Source of the DNA: Pseudomonas luteola NBRC 103146
Lineage (GTDB): Bacteria; Pseudomonadota; Gammaproteobacteria; Pseudomonadales; Pseudomonadaceae
Reading direction: 5' to 3'
Assembly: GCF_002091675.1 (NCBI RefSeq)
Contig: NZ_BDAE01000027.1
Location: 1-57,515, forward strand
Length of the DNA stretch: 57,515 nt
Shown here one piece after another: positions 26,279 to 34,252 of this stretch. The position numbers and the translations under genes are program-made. How positions within the stretch are numbered: the stretch's first letter is position 1; the number at the start of each line of letters is the position of its first letter. Below the pieces are notes generated by a model that saw only the letters and a list, made by a program, of their open reading frames with translations, was not told the DNA's origin and ran no database searches.

Positions 26279-27364
26279 ATGCGTAAGCCAGACGATCCTT
26301 CCGAGAGTTCATTTCAACCCAGCCCTGATAATTCAGGCACTACATCTCCAAGCTTTATGCTGTCAGACGACGACCTTAGCTTGAACTTGCTAGCTGATAT
26401 GGAGAATCCGCCCAAAACTGAGCCTGGTCCTGTCATTGCGGATTTACAGTCGGTCACATCTAAATCACAGCAGGAAATCTCACCTGCTGAAGCAGTTGAT
26501 CTTGTGATGCCCGATATGCAAGAAACCGCCGGAATTCAATTGCCATCTACGAGCGATCCCTCATCAGAACCTATGGCCCCCAGCCATGAGACTGGGAATG
26601 TGGTAGATATCAACCGTAGCAAGAAGCGTGAAGGCGCTCCTATTTCGGCGCGTATATCGGATCGACTTGTGCCTCAAGGACCAGAAAATATCCAAGCTAC
26701 AGCTTCAGGCCTCTCGGACCTGTATATCCTTCCTAATGAACCATCCCACAGCAATGAAGCTATCTCAGCTACAGCTATGGGCCTTAGCGATAGCCCATCT
26801 GCTCATCCCCAGCGCAGCCAGGTCGAAGCGGCAGCTAGAGAACAGCAACTCAAAGCTAAACGCATCCAGGAACTGCTTGATATCAACTTCTGGCATAGCG
26901 CCCAATCGCGCCTGCTTCGCCCTGTCGAGAACGGTGGACTCCGTACTCATATCGATTCGTACCAGCACAGCGTAGCTTTTAGCGTCGCCAAGGCCGGGCT
27001 TGGAGGCTTCCTGCCAGGAAAGCTTGAGTTGAATCTGGCAACGAATCGTATTCAGGCCAATTTCCGAAAGATTTCAGCAGAAGAAGTTGCCAAGGCAATG
27101 ATCGAGTGTGGCAAGGCTGCTGGCTGGACCACCATGAGCTTTGAAGGTAGCCGAGAATTCATTCAAATTGCTCATCAATTGGCCTCCAAAGAAGGAATCA
27201 ATGTCGTTACACCTGACGAGCTTCGTCTCATGGCCAAGCAAAAGCAGACCATGGCGCACAATACTGTTCAGCAACAGCAGGTAGCCTCCCCTACTCCATC
27301 ATCCGCTTCCAATGATCGATCCCTTGTTGAGGACCGTGACTTGCCTAGCCCCTTCTCCCGTTAG
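26279..27364 (+). CDS. Protein with LPD7-like C-terminal domain
   Basis: I choose the ATG at 26279 because its distance (30 bases) from the TACTATCG promoter-like word equals that seen for the topoisomerase at 27748; an ATG at 26270 and a GTG at 26219 are alternatives. The first 210 residues are disordered. The C-terminal part (FWHSAQSRLLRPVENGG, then AMIECGKAAGWTTMSFEGS, FIQIAHQLASKEGINVV) resembles the LPD7 domain found in relaxases and mobilisation proteins of large plasmids. No relaxase catalytic motif is visible. A role in DNA processing for transfer is inferred. Confidence 0.68.
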   Translation: MRKPDDPSESSFQPSPDNSGTTSPSFMLSDDDLSLNLLADMENPPKTEPGPVIADLQSVTSKSQQEISPAEAVDLVMPDMQETAGIQLPSTSDPSSEPMAPSHETGNVVDINRSKKREGAPISARISDRLVPQGPENIQATASGLSDLYILPNEPSHSNEAISATAMGLSDSPSAHPQRSQVEAAAREQQLKAKRIQELLDINFWHSAQSRLLRPVENGGLRTHIDSYQHSVAFSVAKAGLGGFLPGKLELNLATNRIQANFRKISAEEVAKAMIECGKAAGWTTMSFEGSREFIQIAHQLASKEGINVVTPDELRLMAKQKQTMAHNTVQQQQVASPTPSSASNDRSLVEDRDLPSPFSR

Positions 27365-27372
27365 GTCAAGAT

Positions 27373-27651
27373 ATGAAAAGCCTAATCATATTGAGCTTTT
27401 TAACCTGCATGAGCGCCAGTACGTTCGCGGCATGCTCGGTACAAACAAAGCCCGAGCCTTTTGACGGACCTGACGGAAAGGGGGCTCAGATCATTTCGCA
27501 AAGCGGTGCTCATGGAGGACCAGGAGGTGGCAACGCATCACTAGGAGCAGCGGACGAAGCAAAAACAGAGCGACTTAAGGCCCAGATCTACAAAAACCTC
27601 AATGCAAATTCAACACTAGATCGCCTTGGCCCCTTTCTTTGGAAAGAATAG
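27373..27651 (+). CDS. Small secreted protein of unknown function
   Basis: The 92-aa product starts with a signal peptide (KSLIILSFLTCMSASTFAA, cleavage near residue 20), followed by a Cys and a Gly-rich stretch (GAHGGPGGG) and a charged helical end. AGG lies 8 bases before the ATG. It follows the LPD7-like gene by 8 bases and is probably co-transcribed. An envelope part of the transfer system is possible, but nothing identifies it. Confidence 0.68.
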   Translation: MKSLIILSFLTCMSASTFAACSVQTKPEPFDGPDGKGAQIISQSGAHGGPGGGNASLGAADEAKTERLKAQIYKNLNANSTLDRLGPFLWKE

Positions 27652-27697
27652 CTCTCTAGGCCTGATTTTTGCCTGACAATACGATAGGTGACTTCTG

Positions 27698-27728
27698 AAA
27701 CAATGAAGTTATACTATCGTCATTGTTT
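27698..27728 (+). promoter_or_regulatory. Candidate operator/promoter of the TopB-like gene
   Basis: Perfect 9-bp arms AAACAATGA (27698-27706) and TCATTGTTT (27720-27728) enclose GTTATACTATCG, which contains a -10-like TATACT. An inverted repeat around a -10 is a classic repressor site. The ATG at 27748 is 20 bases further on. The inner word resembles TATTACTATCGTAATT before the LPD7-like gene. Confidence 0.6.
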
Positions 27729-27747
27729 TAGTAAATCTGAGGTCATG

Positions 27748-29919
27748 ATGACCGGTTCGACCGTTGTATTGTGTGAAAAACCCTCTCAGGCCCAAGCTCA
27801 TGCCCAACTGTTTGGTATTGCAGACAAGGGCAAAGGCTTTATAAAGGTTAAGAATGGGTGGATCTTTACGTGGTCCATCGGACACATGGTCGAGATGCTT
27901 ACACCCGATAAACTAGACGCCAAGTGGGAAAAGGGTTGGAGCTTAGAGACCCTCCCTATCATCCCTTCTGTATGGCGAATGGGAGCGGCCCAGGGCAAAG
28001 CTGATCAGCTCAAGATCGTACTGGGCCTTCTCAAATCAGCTACTGAGATCATTATTGCGACTGACTGTGGTCGTGAAGGTGAGCTTATCGGCCGTGAGCT
28101 GATTGAGCTATCCGGCAATCGTAAACATACCCTGCGTCGGTTCTGGTGTTCATCCCTTGATGAAGTATCGTTACGTGCTGCCTGGAAAAGCCTGCGAGAC
28201 GGACGGGAATTTGACACTATTTATCATGCCGCACTTCTCCGTCAACGGTTTGACTACATGTGGGGTATGACAAATAGCCGAGGAGCCACCCTGGTATATG
28301 CTCCACCGAATGTCATGTTTCCCATTGGGCGCGTCCAAACTCCAACCTTGTATTTGGTCGTGTTGCGCCATTTAGCTATTACAAACTTTGTTCCTCGCAT
28401 TTTCTTTACCTTGCAAGCACAAGTCGATACGCCTGTGGGCTCTTTGACTATGAGCTTCGCTCCTAAGGGCGACGAACATCGCTTGTGGGAAAAGAGTAGA
28501 GCCGAGACCATTGCACATGCGGTACGCAATACACGAGGACAACTCTCTGTAGAGTCAACAGATCGCAAGCAGGCACCACCTAAATTCCCTTCGCTTTCTG
28601 ATCTTCAGAAAGAAGCGAGTCGCCGCTGGAAATGGACGCTCGACCGGACTCTGGATACGTGTCAGGCCCTCTATGACAATGAGTACGTCTCATATCCTCG
28701 AACCAGCTGCAACTTTATGCCTGAAGAGCAGATGAGCGAGGTGCCCGGAATTCTGGCCGCATTACAAAGAAATGGCTGGGCCCCTCCCCTTTCGGTTACC
28801 GGTACGCATCAGCCGCTCTATCGTAGAGACAGGATCAAACCCCAGTCTGTCATCGAAGCGGATTATGACCACCACGCCATCCTACCAACTGCTACAGCGC
28901 CCAATGGCTTAACCGGGGATGAGCAGCTGCTTTACCAGCTCATCGTCCTGTATTACGTACGTAGTTTCGCCCCAGACTATGAGTACAATGAGGTCAACAT
29001 AGCTCTTCCGGCCAGCGAAATACTCCTCACTGCATCAGGCACCACGCCCCTTAAGCAGGGCTTCAAAGCTTTAGAAGCCACAGCAGCCAGGCCTGATGAG
29101 GACGGTGATGAAGCGGACCAGCCAGGCGGCAATAACAAGCTGCCTCCCGTACTAGACGGTATGGCCGCTCTGGTTAGGGATGTTGATGTCGTCCAGGGGC
29201 AGACCAAAGCGCCAGCCTATTACACGGAAGGTACTTTGCTAGGCGATATGATTGGCATTCATAAGTATGTCCAGAACGCCGAGCACCGGGCTCGCCTTAA
29301 AGAAACCTCTGGTCTTGGGACAGAAGCTACAAGAGCGCCAACGATTAAAGAACACCGCGCTCGCGGGCTAATCGTTCAGAAGGATAAAAAGAAAGGAACC
29401 ATCGACTGCTCGCCTAATGCACTGATGCTTATCCAGTCCATACCGCAGCACCTACGAGATCCTGGCCAGACTGCGATCTGGGAGGACTATATGGATCAAG
29501 TTCGTAGCGGCAAAATCAGCTTTGAATCGGCCATGGACGCTGCCACCAACATGATCAATAAGTGTGCAGTGTTTTTTCAAAGCCAAGGGCTCAATAAAGA
29601 GCGAGCGACTCACCAAACTCCAGTGCTCGAGCACAATGGTTACGCTGCTTCATGTCCAACCTGCTCAAAGCCTTTGTCTTTCCGCAAGAATGGCAAGTTT
29701 GGCCCTTATTGGGCATGCACTGATACACAGTGCAAGACCACTATGAAGGCGGCTCCCGACGGCAAGCCTGTGCCTAAGATCGAAGCAGCAAAAGGTGATC
29801 TGTGCCCTAAGTGCCAGAAGCATCACCTTGTATTGCGGAACGGTCCTAAAGGCCATTTCTGGTCATGCGGCGGATATCCGAAGTGCAAGCACACAGCCAA
29901 CCTACCCAAAACAGCTTAA
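27748..29919 (+). CDS. topB: DNA topoisomerase III-like type IA topoisomerase (TopB)
   Basis: The start is the ATG with GAGG 6 bases upstream. The TOPRIM domain has CEKPSQA near residue 8 and ATDCGREGELIGRE near residue 100. RFDYMWGMTNSRGATL follows, then the catalytic Tyr316 in YVSYPRTS. The tail carries two four-Cys zinc ribbons (CPTC ... CTDTQC and CPKC ... CGGYPKC). Topoisomerase III decatenates DNA, and plasmid copies such as TraE of RP4 are linked with transfer or replication. The total of 723 aa fits TopB with zinc fingers. It stands beside transfer genes and is the second type IA enzyme in the window. Confidence 0.93.
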   Translation: MTGSTVVLCEKPSQAQAHAQLFGIADKGKGFIKVKNGWIFTWSIGHMVEMLTPDKLDAKWEKGWSLETLPIIPSVWRMGAAQGKADQLKIVLGLLKSATEIIIATDCGREGELIGRELIELSGNRKHTLRRFWCSSLDEVSLRAAWKSLRDGREFDTIYHAALLRQRFDYMWGMTNSRGATLVYAPPNVMFPIGRVQTPTLYLVVLRHLAITNFVPRIFFTLQAQVDTPVGSLTMSFAPKGDEHRLWEKSRAETIAHAVRNTRGQLSVESTDRKQAPPKFPSLSDLQKEASRRWKWTLDRTLDTCQALYDNEYVSYPRTSCNFMPEEQMSEVPGILAALQRNGWAPPLSVTGTHQPLYRRDRIKPQSVIEADYDHHAILPTATAPNGLTGDEQLLYQLIVLYYVRSFAPDYEYNEVNIALPASEILLTASGTTPLKQGFKALEATAARPDEDGDEADQPGGNNKLPPVLDGMAALVRDVDVVQGQTKAPAYYTEGTLLGDMIGIHKYVQNAEHRARLKETSGLGTEATRAPTIKEHRARGLIVQKDKKKGTIDCSPNALMLIQSIPQHLRDPGQTAIWEDYMDQVRSGKISFESAMDAATNMINKCAVFFQSQGLNKERATHQTPVLEHNGYAASCPTCSKPLSFRKNGKFGPYWACTDTQCKTTMKAAPDGKPVPKIEAAKGDLCPKCQKHHLVLRNGPKGHFWSCGGYPKCKHTANLPKTA

Positions 29920-29940
29920 GCCGCTTGACGGCATGCTTTT

Positions 29941-29959
29941 GTATATACTAATGTAAAAC
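29941..29959 (+). promoter_or_regulatory. Shared promoter/operator motif, copy 2
   Basis: GTATATACTAATGTAAAAC lies 14 bases before the ATG at 29973, with TTGACG at 29925-29930 as a possible -35. The preceding ATGCTTTT is also found before the copy at 37653, so the likeness spans about 27 bases. Confidence 0.55.
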
Positions 29960-29972
29960 GGAGTTTTGGAAT

Positions 29973-30635
29973 ATGGTCCAGCGCAGCCGAGACGTTATCG
30001 TCAATATTCTATGTGGTGCTCTTTCTGGCATGCGTCCTGCTACAGAAAAAGAGCGCGATCAATATCGGTTGAATACGCAGACTAATTTTGAGCTGCTAGT
30101 TGTAAGTAATGGTTCGGCTGTAGAGGGGTCCCATATCGCGAGACCAGGTTTAGCTGGCGACTTCGATTTCGAACGGACAAAGCTACATGCAGGACACTGG
30201 TTCGATATGAAAGGCCGAGATCTTGTAAAGGGCCAATCGTTGTCTGAAGTCTTCCCTGGCCGTCGCTTGACTGATCCGTTTGTAGCAAAAGCGGTGGATG
30301 TCCTGCGTATACATGCCCCTGCTTATGCAGAGAGGTTAATGTTGCACGGATCAGCGTTTCCCTCGATGGCGATAGACATGGCTTCCGACTATATCGACCG
30401 CGCGTGTTACGACGATCAAAGCCTAAGTCTAGAAGCTGCTAATTATATTCAGATGTTTCTAGTCGCTATGAGTGCAAGTGCGGAGTTGCCCATGGCTCGT
30501 GACGTCATAGTTTCACCTGATGACTATAAAGCCCTCCGGTCACAGCTGGATAGCGAATGGGCTAGCTATGAAACCTCAGCGTTGCAATCGCTGGTCGATG
30601 AGATTGATTATTCTGCCACTCCCCTACCTGGATAA
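29973..30635 (+). CDS. Hypothetical protein
   Basis: The 220-aa soluble protein is not recognised. GGAG lies about 9 bases before the ATG, directly after a promoter-like motif shared with two other genes. The middle contains FDFERTKLHAGHWFDMKGRD and the C-terminal part is helical and acidic. It is followed after 30 bases by another unknown gene, likely in the same unit. Function unknown. Confidence 0.72.
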   Translation: MVQRSRDVIVNILCGALSGMRPATEKERDQYRLNTQTNFELLVVSNGSAVEGSHIARPGLAGDFDFERTKLHAGHWFDMKGRDLVKGQSLSEVFPGRRLTDPFVAKAVDVLRIHAPAYAERLMLHGSAFPSMAIDMASDYIDRACYDDQSLSLEAANYIQMFLVAMSASAELPMARDVIVSPDDYKALRSQLDSEWASYETSALQSLVDEIDYSATPLPG

Positions 30636-30665
30636 GTAAGGGAGTATTTGAAGTAGGACGTAGTG

Positions 30666-31076
30666 ATGATGAACCGAAAGACAGAGCGCCTAATAGACCA
30701 AATAGCATTCCAGACTCTTGCTGGCGCCTATGCGTTTTACTTCAATGAATATAACGATCATCGGCGAGCAATGCAGTCGACCTGCAAGATGGCAATTCGC
30801 GAAGGCTTTGTTCCAGCAGCATGCTGGGTCTCAACGGCCCAACTCGCAGCTGGGCGCCCTACTCACTCCGTTGCCTTTACCAAGGGCCAATCATCGGCCC
30901 TCAACATCGTCTTTATCGGTGGAGTCAGTATTCTTTCTGAGCTCGATGTCATCTATGACCACAGCCATAACATCCATGCCGGCTGGAAGCTCATAGATAG
31001 CGAAGCTGCTGAGCTCTATCACCAATGGGCTATGTTGGTCGAACCGCATGATGTTGCCTATCAGGTGGGCTCCTGA
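30666..31076 (+). CDS. Hypothetical protein
   Basis: The start is the ATG at 30666 with AGGA 7 bases upstream; a GTG just before and an ATG just after are alternatives. The product, about 136 aa, is soluble with several His and Trp residues (DVIYDHSHNIHAGWKLID). It follows the 220-aa gene closely and is probably its operon partner. I cannot assign a function. Confidence 0.7.
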   Translation: MMNRKTERLIDQIAFQTLAGAYAFYFNEYNDHRRAMQSTCKMAIREGFVPAACWVSTAQLAAGRPTHSVAFTKGQSSALNIVFIGGVSILSELDVIYDHSHNIHAGWKLIDSEAAELYHQWAMLVEPHDVAYQVGS

Positions 31077-31454
31077 TTAACAAGTAATCCGAAGCCCGGC
31101 CCTAAAACGTAAGCAGGTCCTTGGATAGCATACGGTGCCCAGGCGCCCTTTCAACTATCTACCAAGGTCTGGCTTGATTAGCGCAGGACAGTTCAGAGCG
31201 CCAATATTTGCTTCTACGTCTTCAGGCTCTTATTTCCGAGCTCTGCTGTATCAGTCAGCGCATAACTAGCCGAAACAATTATTTGTTCGTCATTATTACG
31301 CATAACAACACCTGACAACGCATAAGTCCGCATAGAAACTGTCTAGGTAATCTCTTTATAGGCGTACCCTAATAATTTCATCCGGCCCTTTGTGTATCGA
31401 AAATCCTTTCATCATTACCTTCTCACTTTCCCTCGGCTTGTGTGAGCTTTCACC

Positions 31455-31476
31455 AATGTCGTATGCATACGACATT
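31455..31476. promoter_or_regulatory. parS-like palindrome, site 1
   Basis: The core ATGTCGTATGCATACGACAT is a perfect palindrome, extended by one base on each side to 22 bp. Identical or near-identical copies occur at 31593 and 33149, close to the parAB genes. ParB proteins with a central HTH bind such palindromes. Confidence 0.75.
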
Positions 31477-31533
31477 CTTCTTATCTAAGGGAATACGGCT
31501 CCCTTCATGATCCTTGTCACTTACTCCATTCAT

Positions 31534-31555
31534 AATGACGTATGCAGCGACAGCT
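31534..31555. promoter_or_regulatory. Degenerate parS-like site
   Basis: AATGACGTATGCAGCGACAG keeps the left half and central TATGCA of the palindrome but departs in the right half. It lies between the two strong sites, 79 and 59 bases away. Confidence 0.35.
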
Positions 31556-31592
31556 TTCAGACGATTTAGTAATCAAAAAACATTAGGTGGAA

Positions 31593-31614
31593 AATGTTGT
31601 ATGCATACGACATT
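31593..31614. promoter_or_regulatory. parS-like palindrome, site 2
   Basis: ATGTTGTATGCATACGACAT with flanking A and T differs from site 1 at a single base (C to T in the left arm). Confidence 0.7.
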
Positions 31615-31932
31615 TCAACACGTAAACCTGACGCAGCTTTAGAGAACAAGTAGCAGTGGTGATAACCATATCATTCCCCACCAAGCAGAATCAGAAATTC
31701 GGCTGCCGGTTTGAATGAGACGGGACGCGATCTACCTGGATCTATTGCAATGACACTGTCTTACCTAGCCTTTCGCTACTAACCCAGATGGGTGAAATGC
31801 TTGTGTATCCTTACAAAAAGGCCATAAAAGTTTAACGTTTATAACCGCATGGCGTGCCCGGAGCGCATGACGAATTAAGCCTGATCTCAACTATGTAAAC
31901 CTTGGATGCAGAGCCATTTATGCTTAGAGCCA

Positions 31933-31966
31933 CCGTTCATAGCTTATGAAGACCTGCTATGAACGG
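31933..31966. repeat. Perfect 11-bp inverted repeat
   Basis: CCGTTCATAGC (31933-31943) and GCTATGAACGG (31956-31966) flank 12 bases. There is no T-run on either side. It lies in the gene-free region near the parS-like sites and may be a protein site or a structured element. Confidence 0.6.
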
Positions 31967-32122
31967 AAGGTTGAAACTTGAGGATGGCTACAAAGGGCAT
32001 ATAAGGGAGCGTGCAGCCACTTCAACTCAAGGCCCAGTTGGGCAGGTGGATATCGATTAACTCGCTTTTGTTCAAAGATTTGACCCTAAGCACCATCAGG
32101 TCTTCTAGGAGATAATTGTTAA

Positions 32123-32809
32123 TTACAGTTTTGATGCATACTGGAAGAGCGCCATGTCCATAATCCGAGCTGTGGGGTATTGGAGTCTTAGACGTCCTGT
32201 TTCTAGGTAGATCGAGGGGGTGTTTAGCTCTCGAACCACGTCGGCTAATGCTGTCAATCCCTGTCCACTTGCGCAGGTTATGTAGCGGCGACGAGGAAAA
32301 AGATTTCGGCAAGCAGCAATATAAAAACGATCTAGTGCCGGGCATTCTCCCCAGATGCCCATTAGGATCTTTGTCTTGAGTGTAGGAGTCCACGAGACGT
32401 TAGATGCCAATAACCCCATAGAGCCGAGTACAGAGTCCAGAAGCTGCTGGTTGTAAGCCATTCTCGGAGCACCTGAAACAAAATCATCCAAAGAAAGTTC
32501 TAACAGTTCCGGGCCTTGTCCTTGGAAAATAAGCTTGGCCAAAGCCTTCATAAGATCTAGGTTGCTATTCTGCAAAAGACCAGATGAGCCGCGAAACATC
32601 CCCCAGTTAGCTAAGTAGAAGCCAATGTGTAGCGCTGTAGTCTCAACTTGATCCTCTGAGATGAGGTTAGCCCATTCAGTACGCGATTCATCCCAGATGT
32701 ACTCGTACAGAAACTCCCATGCCTTGAGCCGCGGGTAATCGTTACCTGGCGATGGTTGAATGTTATCGTAATAGGCTTTCGCGTAACTATTGACGTCAAA
32801 AGTCATGGT
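32123..32809 (-). CDS. Hypothetical protein between parS-like sites
   Basis: I prefer the ATG at 32809 (MTFDVNSYAKAYYDN), preceded by AAGGA at 9 bases; the frame is open to an ATG at 32890 without a ribosome site. The 228-aa product is soluble and helical. WEFLYEYIWDESR and ALHIGFYLANWGMFRGSSGLLQ recall a widespread hypothetical family I cannot name further. It is flanked by palindromes on both sides, so its transcription could be affected by ParB spreading. Function unknown. Confidence 0.75.
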   Translation of the reverse strand, partial: TMTFDVNSYAKAYYDNIQPSPGNDYPRLKAWEFLYEYIWDESRTEWANLISEDQVETTALHIGFYLANWGMFRGSSGLLQNSNLDLMKALAKLIFQGQGPELLELSLDDFVSGAPRMAYNQQLLDSVLGSMGLLASNVSWTPTLKTKILMGIWGECPALDRFYIAACRNLFPRRRYITCASGQGLTALADVVRELNTPSIYLETGRLRLQYPTARIMDMALFQYASKL

Positions 32810-33031
32810 CCCGATTCCTTGTAAGCCTTGAGCTGTATTAGTTACCGACATGGTGATTCTAGTAGCCTGGCCATTTGTAACAGTAGCCATAAAGCAAAGG
32901 AATAAATGTCGATAAAGCGCGTGCTTTACTACACGATGTTGTTAGGAATGCTACTCGGAAGCGGGTAGGCAACTATCACTGTATTTTGCGATGAATCGTA
33001 GCGTTGAGCTGTAACGGGGAGCCAGGGGACT

Positions 33032-33076
33032 ATCAACTTTGGGAGGGGTAGTGCAGAGGTTGCGATCAACTTTGGG
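33032..33076 (-). repeat. 12-bp direct repeat near parB
   Basis: ATCAACTTTGGG occurs at 33032-33043 and 33065-33076, 33 bases (three helical turns) apart, in the gap between the 228-aa gene and the palindrome at 33149. Confidence 0.4.
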
Positions 33077-33148
33077 TGCCAGCATTTTATGAGTAGAGCG
33101 ATGTTAGAGACAGACTCACGGCATAATGCGTCTACGCTCATCGAGAGA

Positions 33149-33170
33149 AATGTCGTATGCATACGACATG
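33149..33170. promoter_or_regulatory. parS-like palindrome, site 3
   Basis: The perfect 20-bp core ATGTCGTATGCATACGACAT occupies 33150-33169, about 80 bases beyond the parB stop and 30 beyond its terminator. In P1-type loci parS lies downstream of parB, as here. Confidence 0.78.
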
Positions 33171-33200
33171 AAAAAATGCCCTAGGATCTCAATATTGTGC

Positions 33201-33229
33201 AAAAAAAAGGGCGGCTAGATAAGCCGCCC
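33201..33229 (-). terminator. Terminator of the parAB operon
   Basis: On the minus strand GGGCGGCT and AGCCGCCC pair over an 8-bp GC-rich stem with a 5-base loop, followed by eight T residues. It lies 22 bases after the parB stop. Confidence 0.9.
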
Positions 33230-33250
33230 ATGTTGAGACCAGGAGCTGGA

Positions 33251-34252
33251 TTAAGATATTTTTCTTTTGGCTCCACCCATCACTAATACTTTGCTTAAAC
33301 GCTCTGAGATTTCGCCAAGCGATACCTGTTCATAGTCTTTCGAGGCAAGAGTGATCTGGATACCTTTACGGGTACGACGTATCGTTCCTACTTTTATCCC
33401 ATCCTTATCAGTGACATCAACAGCAGCTGCCTCGTCAGGCGCCGTGGGTTTCTCAGATGAATGAACAGCTCTTAATAGCGATTTATCTGTTAGTGCGCCG
33501 GTACGTATCTGAGGGGCTAACTCAATAATCGCTGCTTTATACCCTTCGGAGTTCTGCTCATCATTAAGGAGAGCAAGCATTGCTTTGACTGTTTGGATAC
33601 TGACACGACTAAGAACGCCAATGGCTTTTGAGACATCGTCCGGAAGCCGGGTATAGGCCATGAGATTATTCAATGTCCCACGGGAGATTCCGAGTTCGTA
33701 GGCAAGAGCAGACTCATTTTTATACAGGCCTTTGGAAATAGCTTGGCTATAAGAGACAGCCTTAGCCCAGCTAGAAAGATTCTTTCGGCCGTTGTTCTCG
33801 CCATCCATTGCAGCAAATGCCGCTTTGTCATCCAGGTTTTTTACCAGGCATAGGAAAGGCTTATGAAGTTGCTTTGCAGCCCGCCAACGTCGCAGGCCAT
33901 AAATCAATTCGTAATGTCCTTCCTTATCTGGATGTGGGCGGACTAGACCCGGAACGGCTTGCCCAGAGGCATCGATCATCTCAACCAATTCTTCAAAGTC
34001 ACCCATCTCACCCTCTGGCCGGTCAGCAAATGGCCAGGGTTCGACAAGAGTTGGGTCAATCTCGAATACTTCACCTGTTTCAGGAAGGTTCTGCTGGGCG
34101 GGCTTGAATGAAGCGAGCAGAGGCTTGTTAGTTCCGGAGGCGTCAGGAAACGCACGAACTGGGGCTACACGTTTAGGAGCTGCCTTCTCAGCGGCAAGCT
34201 GCTGGGTAAACAGGCCAGCTACGCCAGGTGCACGAGTTGTCTTCTCAGTCAT
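33251..34252 (-). CDS. parB: ParB partition protein
   Basis: The 333-aa protein has a disordered N-terminus with basic residues (interaction with ParA), the ParB/sulfiredoxin-like nuclease fold region (VRPHPDKEGHYELIYGLRRWRAAKQL near residues 102-128) and a helix-turn-helix (ALAYELGISRGTLNNLMAYTRLP, about 180-202). The GLRRWRAA box is the usual GERRWRAA with Glu changed to Leu. Its ATG overlaps parA by 4 bases, a standard parAB pair. It should bind the ATGTCGTATGCATACGACAT palindromes nearby. Confidence 0.92.
   Translation of the reverse strand: MTEKTTRAPGVAGLFTQQLAAEKAAPKRVAPVRAFPDASGTNKPLLASFKPAQQNLPETGEVFEIDPTLVEPWPFADRPEGEMGDFEELVEMIDASGQAVPGLVRPHPDKEGHYELIYGLRRWRAAKQLHKPFLCLVKNLDDKAAFAAMDGENNGRKNLSSWAKAVSYSQAISKGLYKNESALAYELGISRGTLNNLMAYTRLPDDVSKAIGVLSRVSIQTVKAMLALLNDEQNSEGYKAAIIELAPQIRTGALTDKSLLRAVHSSEKPTAPDEAAAVDVTDKDGIKVGTIRRTRKGIQITLASKDYEQVSLGEISERLSKVLVMGGAKRKIS

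Larger units (their letters stand above)
31077..32122. other. 1-kb gene-free region with parS-like palindromes
   Basis: No convincing reading frame lies here on either strand. It holds two strong 22-bp palindromes and one degenerate copy (31455-31614), a perfect 11-bp inverted repeat (31933-31966), and CGCATAA words near 31259, 31299 and 31319. The content suggests a DNA site region for partition rather than coding sequence. Confidence 0.6.
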
